From Siderastrea radians (taxonomy: Eukaryota > Cnidaria > Anthozoa > Scleractinia > Rhizangiidae): 64,000 bases of DNA. The stretch spans positions 2,614,487-2,678,486 of the forward strand of contig OZ024896.1 in NCBI GenBank assembly GCA_964017195.1, in the 5' to 3' direction. Position numbers and translations under genes: made by a program. The notes under the pieces are model-generated. The model was not told where the DNA came from and ran no database searches. It was given only the letters and a program-made list of their open reading frames with translations. Of this stretch, positions 33,301 to 40,645 are shown piece by piece (the first letter of the stretch is position 1; the number at the start of each line of letters is the position of its first letter).

Positions 33301-35283
33301 GTAGATAGCATATGTAGAATTAATAGAATAAAAGGATAGCTTTCTAGCGAGGATATAGGGCCTTTCTTGTTGTAAGTCTTAAGCAACAACCTCTCGGCAA
33401 AATAAGACCTCACTGCTGGCCCAGTAAACTCTAATTAAATAACCTCAATATTTTCCTAATTGATATATTTTTTGGGGAACTTTTTCAAGATTAAGGCCCT
33501 AGACTCATTGGTCTTAAGAAAATGTTATTAGTTTAGGCGAAATGGCTCGATTTAAACCAATTAAAAACGCTAAAAAAGCAACTTCCGGTTTACAGCCTCG
33601 TTTTCATGCTATAGGAAAAAGGGACTTATTTTGTAGGTCCCGTTTGGAGGTGTTCTCGTGCTTAGATCTTTAGAGACTTTTCAGTAGTATGTTCGTGTAT
33701 AGGGTATTTTTAACTGGTTAATGACGAGAAAGCTTCTTTTGCAATTAGTAACAAGTCCGACCACAAAATGCCTGGACTATATAGCCTGCGAGTGGAATGT
33801 TCTCCTGGCAGTTACCTAAAAAAAAGTTTATAGGTATTACAATTTTAAAACAAGTTTCGGAGAATAACTTGTGAATATGTTTAAACTCTTATCTAGTTCC
33901 AATTTACACAGCATTCTAACTGGAAAACAATCAAATAAACAAAAATAGAGAATACGGTAGCAAAAGCATGTATCATAAATAAACATTGCTACGAAGACGA
34001 TAAGAAAGCAATGTGTAGCTAGTCCATCTTACTTCAGTAGTGACGATTTAGTAAAGCTTTTCTCAAGAAGAATAGTTACTCTTGATAGAAGGCTAGCTGC
34101 TAAATATAAACTCTTGTTTCATTCATTAAGTGTTTAACCCACTGATATTGAATAAGTAGTTATGAAAGTAAAGGAAATTAAAGTCACGCATAGAATTTTT
34201 TTTAGACACAGCTTCATGTGCAATAATTATAAGTCACTCATAACAACTGAATAAAGTATGATAACTTTACAAAAAGTTAGAAACACATTAAAACAACCGA
34301 GTAGGTCCACATTCTGCAATCTCCCGGCTGCAAGCGAAAGGCCGAGTGTATTGTTACCATCTGTCAATAAACACAGGTTTTGGTTTTCAACCTGTGTTTT
34401 CATTCAGAGGCCAATCTCATCTATTTCCTTTCAGCATTTATGTAAATTCAAAAGGATCAATCATTACATGTATTAATAGCCACAAGGAAACTCAATGAAG
34501 TGTTGAAGAACTGCGTTAAAATTTGCATAGCATTCTATTCGTGTCTGGGAAAAGTCACGATGAAGAAATGATCCGGGTAAACAAGTTTACTTAAATTCGA
34601 AAACTTTCTGAAGTTTTTAGACAAATCATATCTGTACTTCCCTAGAAACGTTTTCTCTCTAAGATTTTTAAACTAAAAGTCAAATTTGGTTGCAAATGTG
34701 TACGAGTAATCTTAACGTTAAAGCGTCGACTACAAATTCTAACAGCTTATGATTTCGGCGGCCTAGTTTGGTGGATTTTGTGTTTTAAACTGATTGCGTC
34801 AAAGAAGTCTCATGTAGAACTGTTGAAACCAGTTTGGAAAGATGACTCAACACAACTGTCTATCGGCTGAAATCGTGAAACTGCTTAATCATGATAACAG
34901 GAAGTAACTACGTATGTTGTTAGAAATTGCCAACATACTTGTTGCCAAGGACAGCAAAACTTTTTCAATTTGGCCGTTTGCTAAGGTACAACCAGTGTTA
35001 CGACTTGTGTACTCCAAAGGGTCTATAAATGTGACAGGTTGTTCGACGCGAGATTCAGTTTCATTTACCAGCGTCATCCACTGTCAGACATCAATATCGA
35101 AGTGGTGAACAAGACGTTCAAGCTTTGCTTGAAATTCACTGCCAAATCACGTTTAACTATCTACAACCTTCAAATTAAACAAACCAACACAACATAAATG
35201 GCATAACGCTTACCTGAAACCAAAGAGACGACCAAAGCGAGGAATACCACCCGGAAATATAGCTTGCGATCCCATCGCGCCAT
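4906..35283 (-). CDS. Secreted or surface adhesion-type protein: SP-F5/8C-FTP-FTP-F5/8C-FN3x3 (3' end outside window)
   Basis: Twelve exons can be joined with GT-AG borders and consistent phases: 35214-35283, 25102-25409, 24121-24268, 23366-23632, 22252-22431, 20975-21229, 19927-20112, 17302-17609, 7262-7409, 6729-7031, 6052-6348 and 4906-5202, about 922 codons in total. The order is signal peptide, discoidin, two fucolectin domains, discoidin, three fibronectin III domains. Both discoidin modules are split 308+148 nt; both fucolectin modules have the same phase pattern (267+180 and 255+186 nt), so the protein grew by exon-module duplication. The last exon ends in phase 1 with a good donor, so at least one more exon is expected; I see none between 1 and 4905, so the gene probably continues to the left. 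No transmembrane segment lies in the visible part, so whether it is a receptor (for example a tyrosine phosphatase or kinase ectodomain) or a secreted matrix/lectin protein is open. Binding of glycans or cell surfaces is inferred from the domains. Confidence 0.85.
6052..6348 (-). CDS. Exon 11: fibronectin type III domain 2
   Basis: A 297-nt phase 1-1 exon encodes one FN3 repeat with INLIWSRP (B strand), YNLIYSK (C strand) and TYQFYVRAVT (F strand). Donor GTAAGA and acceptor TCAG fit. Confidence 0.82.
6729..7031 (-). CDS. Exon 10: fibronectin type III domain 1
   Basis: A 303-nt symmetrical phase 1-1 exon encodes one complete FN3 repeat: a Pro-rich start, the B-strand Trp (ASWQLPP), the Tyr of the C strand (FKLLYRN), and the YEFQVLASSSIGNG block near its end. 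Donor GTAAGT and acceptor AG fit. Confidence 0.85.
7262..17609 (-). CDS. Exons 8-9: second discoidin (F5/8 type C) domain
   Basis: Exon 8 (17302-17609) encodes the N-terminal half (CQIQALGLASS, Gly-Ala-Trp, YLQVDLQ, AVATQGNP) and exon 9 (7262-7409) the C-terminal half (IFNGNDQ, ARFIRFQP, ALRVEVYG). Exon lengths 308 and 148 are exactly those of the first discoidin domain. The two halves are separated by a 9.9-kb intron swollen by nested mobile elements. The Cys near the end of the first copy (KFCMRTEVFG) is Ala here. Confidence 0.85.
7743..8282. mobile_element. TTAA-flanked MITE (family A), TIR GGWGCTGTGTCAC
   Basis: TTAA at 7743-7746 is followed by GGAGCTGTGTCACG; at the right end CGTGACACAGC-like sequence (CTGTGACACAGCACC) is followed by TTAA at 8279-8282. 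TTAA duplications are made by piggyBac and Kolobok transposases; which one mobilised this element cannot be told. It lies in intron 9 of the discoidin/FN3 gene and contains its own nested foldback. Confidence 0.6.
7823..7960. repeat. 22-bp perfect inverted repeat around a ~94-bp loop
   Basis: The arms at 7823-7844 and 7939-7960 (core TACCTCGGTGTAAGAACC) are perfect reverse complements. It looks like a short foldback element nested within the TTAA MITE. Confidence 0.7.
8892..9104 (+). pseudogene. Crypton-type tyrosine recombinase N-terminal remnant
   Basis: One frame reads DYVESLESKNTKEKTK then DVKLLEEFLRNEKR, and after a small indel and a stop near 9031 another frame reads DRYLAEFIRSVRRK-GEDFYP. 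This is the pattern of the N-terminal domain of Crypton/QRICH1/ZMYM-like proteins, in which a helix with LLEEFL is followed by LAEFIRSVRRK. The catalytic recombinase part is absent, so this is a fossil fragment. It lies immediately left of the long-armed element. Confidence 0.55.
10983..11376. mobile_element. TTAA-flanked MITE (family B)
   Basis: TTAA (10983-10986) is followed by AGGAGCACAATCACGACG, and the right end GCGTGACTATGCCCCT is followed by TTAA (11373-11376). The internal AAAAGTTTAGCCTAA and TTGCAATCC blocks recur in the element at 30431, and the segment around 11200-11290 recurs inverted at 35830-35960, so these are members of one family. Confidence 0.65.
13752..14052. repeat. 300-bp near-perfect palindrome (two ~148-bp arms, 5-base loop)
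   Basis: The sequence 13752-13899 is followed after AAACA by its reverse complement 13905-14052, with only a handful of mismatches. As a result both strands encode almost the same 63-residue ORF. The arms contain CCCGATATTTCGG and TTCTTCAGGGGC, a kind of sequence often seen at ends of Penelope-like retroelements; that origin is an inference. It lies inside the MULE, near its transposase remnant. Confidence 0.85.
14054..15126 (-). pseudogene. MULE transposase C-terminal part with SWIM zinc finger and Pro-rich linker
   Basis: Reading leftward, the frame contains a Cys-containing segment (FCLCETLFYQLHQLIKKAF), then CNCRNYKPKKICAHA, which is a SWIM zinc finger (CxC...CxH) as found C-terminal to MULE transposase cores. 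This is followed by a basic stretch, a Pro/Val/His-rich repeat region (Pro-Val-Pro-x-x-Pro-Gly-His-Pro units, about 14430-14640), and a C-terminal domain with RCNGCTNY, NHYYHATMTCIKYG and DELWRELWERFGQ. The catalytic DDE domain is not found; a minus-strand segment at 15230-15420 may be its last trace. The shift between open frames near 14690 suggests either an intron or decay. Confidence 0.6.
16771..16908. repeat. Foldback with ~38-bp arms
   Basis: CATGGAAAGTGTATGCTTAC at the left and its imperfect reverse complement at 16870-16908 enclose a loop containing CACTCGTTCGCTGCGCTCAC. It is a small hairpin element just right of the long-armed element. Confidence 0.65.
18310..18346. repeat. (ATA)n microsatellite
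   Basis: About 12 uninterrupted ATA units. It is followed by an AT-rich stretch with GCGCAT and ATGCGC arms (18370-18400), a combination often found at the tails of retroposons, but no coding part is present. Confidence 0.9.
18871..18906. repeat. 36-bp perfect palindrome
   Basis: CTGATTGGCCAGAAAAAT is immediately followed by its exact reverse complement. Each arm carries an ATTGG/CCAAT box. Confidence 0.9.
19927..21229 (-). CDS. Exons 6-7: second fucolectin-type (FTP) domain with intact fucose motif
   Basis: Exon 6 (20975-21229) starts ENLAYNKTTSQSS and contains CTHTQNENFPWWRVDLG and VVNRGDCCGTR. Exon 7 (19927-20112) finishes the fold with CRPSLYGRYVTIRS and LCEVEVYS. The His of CTHT and the two Arg of RGDCCGTR have the spacing (His, 26 residues, Arg, 6 residues, Arg) known for the fucose site of eel fucolectin, and the adjacent cysteines of that site are present. 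This copy could therefore bind fucose, unlike the first. Confidence 0.85.
20364..20403. repeat. 40-bp hairpin
   Basis: TTGCACGACGGACTTCCATA and the following 20 bases form an almost perfect palindrome centred on CATATATG. Confidence 0.85.
22252..23632 (-). CDS. Exons 4-5: first fucolectin-type (FTP) domain
   Basis: Exon 4 (23366-23632) has the NIAALRNTGQSS start, AVDG, CSHTDND and WWRVDLG blocks of the eel-fucolectin/tachylectin-4/pentraxin-1 family. Exon 5 (22252-22431) gives the C-terminal half ending LCEVEVYS. The canonical sugar-binding stretch after the VN-R position is replaced by RFFQSDD, so the Arg-x-Asp-Cys-Cys motif is absent and fucose binding by this copy is doubtful. Confidence 0.8.
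24121..25409 (-). CDS. Exons 2-3: first discoidin (F5/8 type C) domain
   Basis: Exon 2 (25102-25409) encodes the N-terminal half beginning DCIDLDLGMESG, with the family hallmarks of a Gly-Ala-Trp segment, YLQVNLQ and an Ala-Val-Ser-Thr-Gln-Gly strand. Exon 3 (24121-24268) encodes the C-terminal half with IFMENND, ARYLRFVG and RTEVFG. The intervening intron is about 0.8 kb with GT-AG ends. Discoidin domains bind glycans, phospholipids or collagen; the specificity here cannot be read. Confidence 0.85.
24630..24756 (+). mobile_element. tRNA-derived SINE
   Basis: The head (24630-24700) has an A box (TAGCTCAGTGGTTAGAGC) and a B box (GGGTTTGACTCCC) and folds as a tRNA-like cloverleaf with a GGC triplet at the Ala anticodon position. 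Position 33 is C rather than T, an anticodon stem pair is mismatched and the acceptor stem is partly unpaired, so it is not a working tRNA. The tail (TTCTGAGTCTTCGACT, then AGCGTTATTTCATTCTTTT) recurs at 24457-24500, a second, head-less copy in the same orientation. Confidence 0.7.
25884..26265. repeat. Degenerate TCATGAC-rich repeat
   Basis: The palindromic core TCATGA and its extensions TCATGAC/GTCATGA occur many times in both orientations across about 380 bases, with irregular spacing. There is no ORF. Confidence 0.75.
26809..26964. repeat. (AAAT)n microsatellite and a 46-bp tandem duplication
   Basis: 26809-26841 is (AATA)n. Just beyond, two tandem copies of a 46-bp unit (26872-26918 and 26919-26964, containing ATGTAAGGAA and TATTGCCCAGATCATG) differ at few positions. 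Confidence 0.8.
27948..28769 (+). mobile_element. Internally deleted hAT-like element
   Basis: The ends are inverted: CAGGGTTTGACCC on the left and the complement of CAGGGTTTGATCC on the right. CAGGG ends are typical of hAT transposons. The flanking bases (CATTTG left, AATTTG right) are only a partial match to an expected 8-bp duplication. Inside lies the N-terminal part of a hAT transposase. Confidence 0.6.
28347..28620 (+). pseudogene. hAT transposase N-terminus (TTF/BED-type zinc finger) fragment
   Basis: The ORF starts MSKRKISSYLGG and continues with a charged linker to FQSKWLKEH. A shift of frame near 28530 then gives TWLRYENQPMFCHFCRLGKK, the Trp-Leu-x-Tyr and MFCxFC pattern of the N-terminal zinc finger of hAT-derived ZNF862-like proteins. 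The rest of the transposase is missing and stops follow, so this is a dead remnant. Confidence 0.6.
29651..29733. repeat. 29-bp perfect inverted repeat, 25-base loop
   Basis: Arms 29651-29679 and 29705-29733 (containing AATCAGCGCGTCTCGACCG) are exact reverse complements. The loop holds a near repeat of the arm (TTGGCGTCTCGTCCGTTGG). Confidence 0.85.
30431..30655. mobile_element. TTAA-flanked MITE (family B, short)
   Basis: TTAA (30431-30434) precedes AGGAGCGACGTCATGG; the right end GTGACGTAGCTCCT precedes TTAA (30652-30655). It shares AAACTTTTCAAG and TTGCAATCC blocks with the MITE at 10983-11376. Confidence 0.65.
30714..33787 (+). mobile_element. Transposon-like unit with ~190-bp inverted ends carrying a PIN-like nuclease gene
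   Basis: The left segment 30714-30905 and the right segment 33593-33787 are diverged inverted copies: AGTCCAGGCATTTT, GTTACTAATTGCAAAAGAAG and GCATG(G/A)AAACGAGGCTG occur in the same order and with nearly the same spacing (171 versus about 173 bases) when one is reversed. Between them lies the broken nuclease-family gene. The exact outer ends and target duplication could not be fixed. Confidence 0.5.
31507..33252 (+). pseudogene. PIN/FEN1-like nuclease family gene, multiply broken
   Basis: The first ORF (to about 32475) has an N-terminal all-helical region (QQRLIWLLSMPACAETN, PQLLFQRLIIACD) followed by a nuclease-like domain with YVLDGGALLHRVPWPRG and VVFDGY. After a frameshift the second frame (32489-33001) gives VLVGDDTDLLV, NLLFLHAVTGCDTTSRL and YQRYFEKLATKT; a third frame continues GPQNLPPT then HSLRVY to a TAG near 33078, and a fourth ends in a Cys-rich tail (MRCICRKSGMECSPACGRCK) to 33252. 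The acidic positions fit a PIN/FEN1-like active site. Lesions are one frameshift near 32475, a 33-nt in-frame insertion at about 32560-32592 flanked by GCTAGT, a stop/frameshift at 33000 and a stop near 33078. I recall this as a high-copy family in corals and molluscs with no settled function. Confidence 0.6.
35214..35283 (-). CDS. Exon 1: signal peptide
   Basis: The exon runs from ATG to a GTAAGC donor. It encodes a basic start (MARWDRK), a hydrophobic core of Val/Leu/Ala/Phe, and a Val-Ser-Gly end typical of a signal peptidase site. It ends in phase 1, which matches the acceptor of the discoidin exon about 9.8 kb away. No clear TATA box is visible upstream on the minus strand. Confidence 0.8.
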
Positions 35284-35785
35284 GTCTCAATTTCGACCAC
35301 GGAATGCAATCCTGTCGTGACTTCACGTTTCGCTTAGCTAGCCTGTTCTTTCCAACAGTAATTTACCAATTATTGTTTCAGCTGTTATGATATTGGCCTC
35401 AGGATATTGAAGTGTAGTAGCGTAACTCCAAGTTTTTCTTTTTTTTACGTTCAACTTGTTTCTTGTTCGACGTAGCGGGCGTATCTCAAAACTATTTGTT
35501 TCCGCTCAGGTTTTTATCGAGCGGGGTGGCAGTGAAAACTGGAGTTTGTTTCTTCACGTTTATCAGCTGAGAGCAGAAACAGTGCTAAATCAGGATGAAG
35601 CTCAACTCCGCTTTCCACAACCGAAATAACATGGTATCGAGAAATCCATGAGTTCGAGCTCAAGTGGACTTCGAGCAAAGTTCACCTTGAGATCGAGTCA
35701 ACGTCCATCTTGACAGTAGCCAGTGTCGCTACCCTTACTGAGAACTAACCGTTGAAACTGTACCTAGCCCTAAATACTATGCTAC
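35284..35785 (-). promoter_or_regulatory. Presumed promoter region of the discoidin/FN3 gene
   Basis: This is the DNA just upstream of the signal-peptide ATG on the minus strand. I see no TATA box in the first 200 bases and no unmistakable site. The region lacks ORFs and recognisable repeats, in contrast with the DNA on either side. Confidence 0.3.
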
Positions 35786-35789
35786 TTTT

Positions 35790-35985
35790 AAAGGGGCATT
35801 GTCGCGGTATTTTAGTTTTATTTGAAAAAATGCTAAAACACCTTTGCATCGATGGAAATCCCAAAATAATGGTCTAGTTTTGTCACCAAAGGCTATATTA
35901 CTGTACTGAAACTATTTACTGTCCTCTGTTGCTGCGGACGGCAATGGATTGAAAACATTGGCTACTTTTTTTTTTCACGTTAGAT
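35790..35985. mobile_element. Truncated copy of the TTAA MITE family B
   Basis: It begins TTTTAAAGGGGCATTGTCGCGG, matching the ends of the element at 10983-11376, and contains the complement-related blocks CAATGGATTGAAAA and ACAGAGGACAGTAAATAG. The other end is missing; at about 35985 it abuts a different AT-rich repeat (TAGATAGATAGAAAG). Confidence 0.55.
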
Positions 35986-36769
35986 AGATAGAAAGTTTAT
36001 TTACGTGTCAATGCCATATGGCCTAGGAAAATTCCATAGTAATTTGGGGACAAAAAATAACTAGATACTAAAATTTAAATTGAAAAAAAGTCTTGTAGTT
36101 CTATAAAAATCTAATACTAATCACACTAATCTAATAAACGAGTAGTAGCTAATCAGATAATCTAATAATTGATTAATAATCGCTAAAAAGTTCACACAAA
36201 AAATGATGAAAATATGTAGTTATGATGAGCAGAGGGAACAGCCCTTGCATCCATCGTCCACCAGTGAACTTATATCACATTTACGAATCTTGTTTTGAAA
36301 AGTATTTAAAGTTTTTGCAGATCTGACATCTGGAGATAATCTGTCTTCAAATAATCCTAGCTAAATTAATTAGATATCTTCTTCGTAGTTTTGCCTGAGT
36401 ATTTTGTGTATCAGTAAAGCTTCCATGCAAGTACCGATTTTAGCACAGTTTTTACATAAAACAACAAAACCTGCCAAACAGATAGTACCATGCGATAGTA
36501 CTGGGAAAAAGATTTCATTTGAAAGGTAACACTATGGAATTTCGTCCACAGACTCAAAAGTTAGAACTACATTACATGTCTCCATAATTGACTCGGGGAA
36601 TGAAAGGGTTAAAGTTTTTTCTTTACGCCAGCCCAGCTCAAACATAGCCGGATTTCATGAATCCCTTGGTCCTATTTTAAGTCCCTATTTAATTAGAAAT
36701 CTTTTATTGTAGATAGTTATATTGCAAGTGTGAATTGTTATTTTAATTTGCATTCTTTTTCTTTTTAGA

Positions 36770-36870
36770 GGGCTACAAGTTCGTCAGTAAAGTTAGTTAC
36801 TGTTTAGTTACTGTTACGTGTTAGTTGTACCCTCTTAAAATAAAGTTTTACCTTGCCTTACCTTACTTAT
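36770..36870 (+). mobile_element. Retroposon 3' tail-like sequence
   Basis: A short segment ends CCCTCTTAAAATAAAGTTTT followed by ACCTTGCCTTACCTTAC, i.e. an AATAAA signal directly joined to a pentameric (TTACC)-like tail. Such tails mark 3' ends of LINE/SINE retroposons. No coding sequence accompanies it. Confidence 0.35.
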
Positions 36871-38050
36871 TTACCCTTTTTTAAAATGCATGTGGCGTTT
36901 CTGTTGTCTTCAAGTATAGCTTAATCATTCAGGCATTTCTTTCTAGTAGGCAAAATTTTCCTTCTACAAATATATTATTTCTTCCACAAAGGAACACTAA
37001 AGACCTTGTCCGGTTGCTGCTAATAACAAGCAAAGCGTAATCGATAAAATTCTCGGCTTGTTACGATAGATTTTTGAAGTGTAATTTCATTTTCTTGTAC
37101 TGTTTGGACGCCTTGGCCTCTTCCAAACTATTCAGACCGGACAGTTTTAAACCTCTGGGACTAGAGGAAAGTTAATTAAGCCCCCCTCTCATAATTTCAA
37201 GAGCATTAGCCCAATCTGGGTTAAATCTGCCCAAGGGGACTGTGGACGTCCATACCTTTCTGTGTGTGTTGTGCATCAACCAAGAGACATTCAAATCAAA
37301 AGTTTTAGACAAGACAATGCGAGCCATAAAAATGTGAACCAAATAACGATGGAAAGCTCAAGAGGAATTAACAATAGATTTACCACTTCGGGCCGTACTT
37401 TGTCACTCAAACGTTTCACAGAACATTCGATCACGAGACGAATGATTGAAATAGTAGGGCGTTTCATGTTTGTTTTTCACTCGTGGGAAACACTTTCTGA
37501 TTGGTTGAGGGTCACTTTCTTAACCAGTGCGACCAAAAACAGTGGCATTTGATTTCGCCGTTAGTCATAAGTAAATCACACCCTGCAGAACAGCTTAATC
37601 GGATGAATGTGTTTAGAAATGCTACTCACAAAACACACTCTTCTTAAGAATACTGTCAGGTTAAGCTGAGGTTAAGCCCGGTTAGCCATTTTTTAGTTCA
37701 AATTTTATTGAAAGCCTACATGTAGACAGTACATTACAGTGCAAATGGTACACGATGGGCTTATCGTTACTTATTAAAAATAAGCTTTGCATTTTCTCTA
37801 AAAGTAAAATGAAAACGAAAACTCCTGACGGAGTTTCCCGGTGAATGAAAACAACAGAAAAAAAAGCAAGCAAGCAAACATTCAAGCATGCAAGCAAGCA
37901 TTCCCCTCTTAAGTTCCTGTACATTAAAACGTACAAATTGTACATCTGTTGTAGTTCACCGTTTCATTATTTCGACTTATTATCGTCGTACGGTTTTGTG
38001 ACAATCCTCATACTGATCATTTTTTCCACTGAACACACTAGTCAACCTCG

Positions 38051-38113
<63 letters not shown>

Positions 38114-39540
38114 ATAAAGAGACACCGACAAGGCCGCCAAAGTTCCCCTTGGTGTTCTTATACATGCACTGCCCTACCCTGAGCAGATCTCAGTAGTCTG
38201 CATCATCTGGAAGAAAATAAGTTCATTACTACCCTTTGCACACCACGCAAAAAGCGCAAGTAATAACACCACGACAATTATGGAGTGTGACTCGTGCTGG
38301 GTGCCTCATGGACGGCGTGGACCAGCGCTATGTTAAACAAGATTATGAAGAGTGCAAGTATTACAAAAGATTGTGATAACATAAGCGGGATAACACCGCA
38401 ACTGATGCACAAGGTAAAACGAAGAAAAAAACCGAACAATTACAAATGATCTTAAAGAAATAATAAATACAACGAAATACATATAATACTTAAGATCTAC
38501 ATTTACACGTACAGTACTATAGAGAATGAAATTTAAGACCTTGCAAGTGCAGTTACATGAATAAAAAAAGCATAACGAAAAAACGTAAAGCTAGGGAAAA
38601 ACCTAGAAAAGGAAAATACAATGCGTTGATACGTTGGCCGATTCGAAAACCCGGAATAAAAAACCCATTCGGGACAGAAAAAAAATTACCCCGGAACGTA
38701 CTCCACGATCGAATGCAGCGTATAGAGCTCCTAGGGTTAGAGCTTTAGACTAGCTTTCATAATTATAAGTTTGGTTACCATCCGGCGACTGTCCAAAAGG
38801 CGAGATAGCCTAAAAATGCTAATACCTCGATATTTATAGGTAAGTTTAAGTGTCAAAATAATTAAGAAGAAAAGGCTATCACAAACGTGATGAAAAATGC
38901 TACGAGCCGGAATGAAAACGCTTTCCAACTGCACGCTGTTACGTTGGAAAGCATTTATTTTCTTGGTTGACGGAAAATACCACCGATTGAATAGCATCTC
39001 TTGCTTCAAATATAACGACGCTGCTAAAATAAAGTAAAAATTAAAAGAGAATTCAAGTTCTCAAATGAACCTTACCATGGAAAATCGTGAAATATCTATC
39101 GAAACAGGCTTATCTAGCAAGATATTTCTTGCACGAAGAACTGTAATATTGGCTGATATTTTGACCTGCTACTAATTTTAGACTTTTTTGTGTTGAGTTT
39201 ATCTACTGTAGCTAAAGAATTGACTTCAATTGTAATTGGGATGCAATAAAAACACATTTGTTTCTTCGAAGCAGTGTCTGATATCAACACCTTTTGCATA
39301 TTTGTTGAATAAAAGCTGGGTGGGCGCTTACAATTAAAATGCTTTATAAACCGTAAAAATTCAACTTTTAGACAATGGAACTGATATTTTTCAGAGGAGG
39401 AGTGCCCAATTGGGCACTCCCTATTTCACCGCGCACATTGTCATCTTGGGCTTTGTTTCCTCTGCTAAATTACACTGTAATACCTGCAAGTCGCAGTAGT
39501 AAAGGGGGCCCACATAGCAAGATAGGCCTCGTTTTGATGT
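36871..39540. other. Gene-poor DNA with microsatellites
   Basis: Apart from (CAAG)-rich sequence at 37863-37900 and the (CAT)n run, I see no exon, RNA gene or transposon. Short ORFs here lack domain features. Confidence 0.4.
38050..38113. repeat. (CAT)n microsatellite
   Basis: About 21 perfect CAT/TCA units. It creates spurious poly-His and poly-Met ORFs on the two strands. Confidence 0.95.
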
Positions 39541-39567
39541 GGTGACCTCGTTTTGATGTGCCCGGAA

Positions 39568-39647
39568 CCGGAAGTCACATGACCAGAGCCGGAAGTGACC
39601 GGAAGTGACGTCACCGGAAGTCACATGACTGAAACCAGAAGTCACGT
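39568..39647 (+). promoter_or_regulatory. Clustered ETS-type sites with CRE and E-box
   Basis: CCGGAAGT occurs four times (39568, 39589, 39599, 39614) in 54 bases; a fifth near-match CAGAAGT follows at about 39634. Between them are a perfect CRE palindrome TGACGTCA (39606-39613), CACATG twice and CACGTG near 39642. An ATG follows about 40 bases later. This resembles an animal ETS/CRE-driven proximal promoter, but the regular spacing may also reflect a small tandem repeat. Confidence 0.5.
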
Positions 39648-39682
39648 GATTTGAACGGGAAAACCGCTGAGCAGTCGGAAAA

Positions 39683-39991
39683 ATGGATCGTGGGCGCAGG
39701 GTGGGGAAAACCGCTGAGGAACGCGAGCTCAAAGTCCAAAGTCCAATTGGCGCATCGGGGGTGCTCCTTCACTCAAAGAAAAGACGCCATGTTGGAAAAA
39801 AGGATGTTTTAATGGCACACATTTTGGAACAACTCAACAAGTCAAATAATGAAGAGTGCAAACAGGCGACCGCGTTGGGGGCTTGGATCCAAGGTCCTTC
39901 GATAATCCAGGGCATGCAAATGATGAGAGTTCCATTTCGCAAGTGGAAGCAGAAGCATGATCTAGGACGCCTTTGTCAATGGAGGAGCTGA
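39683..39991 (+). CDS. Unidentified 102-aa basic protein
   Basis: The ORF starts with ATG just downstream of the ETS-site cluster. The protein is basic (MDRGRRVGKTAEEREL start, a KKRRHVGKK stretch near residue 33) with a helical middle (LMAHILEQLNKSNNEE) and no recognised domain. It ends shortly before the TTCC minisatellite. It may be the first exon of something longer or an ORF of the element that carries the DNA polymerase to its right, which faces it. Confidence 0.3.
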   Translation: MDRGRRVGKTAEERELKVQSPIGASGVLLHSKKRRHVGKKDVLMAHILEQLNKSNNEECKQATALGAWIQGPSIIQGMQMMRVPFRKWKQKHDLGRLCQWRS

Positions 39992-40089
39992 TATGAGGGT
40001 TCCTTTCGAGGAGTATTCGATGAAATAGTGGAAATCCATGTTGCTCGCATGTGGCTTCTGTGGAAAGATTTCCTTTCAATGAAATCTCC

Positions 40090-40645
40090 TCCAATGTCAA
40101 GATGAGTGTTCCTTTTGATGAGTTCCCTTTGAGTGTTCCTATTAACGAGTTCCTTTTGATAATATGAGTGTTCCTTTTAATGAGTTCCTTTTGATGAGTG
40201 TTCCTATTAGTTTGTTTTAATACGAGTGTTCCTTTTTAATATGAGTGTTCCATTTTGATGAGGGTTCCATTTCATTTTGATGAGTATTCCTATTAGTTCC
40301 TTTTTGATATGAGTGTTCCTATTAATGAGTTCCTTTTGATAATACGAGTGTTGCTATTCCATGATGAGTATTCCTATTAGTTCCATGATGAGTATTCCTT
40401 TTAGTTCCTTTTTGATACGAGTGTTCCTTTTGATAATATGAGTGGTCCTATTCCATGATGAGTTCCTTTTAATGAATGTTCCTTTTTTTACTTGAGTGTT
40501 CCTATTAATATGAGTGTTGTTATTCCATGATGAGTATTCCTATTAGTTCCTTTTAATACGAGTGTTCCTTTTTAATATGAGGGTTCCATTTCATTTTGAT
40601 TAGTGTTCCTATTAGTTCCTTTTTGATATGAGTGTTCCTTTTTCA
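40090..40645. repeat. GAGTGTTCCTTTT minisatellite
   Basis: Degenerate units of about 18-20 bases built on (A/G)TGAGTGTTCCTWTT and GAGTTCC fill the region, with Pu/Py strand asymmetry. It separates the small plus-strand ORF from the polymerase gene. Confidence 0.8.

Noticed and set aside
37845..38165. Poly-His and poly-Met proteins
   Set aside because: They are translations of the (CAT)n microsatellite on the two strands.
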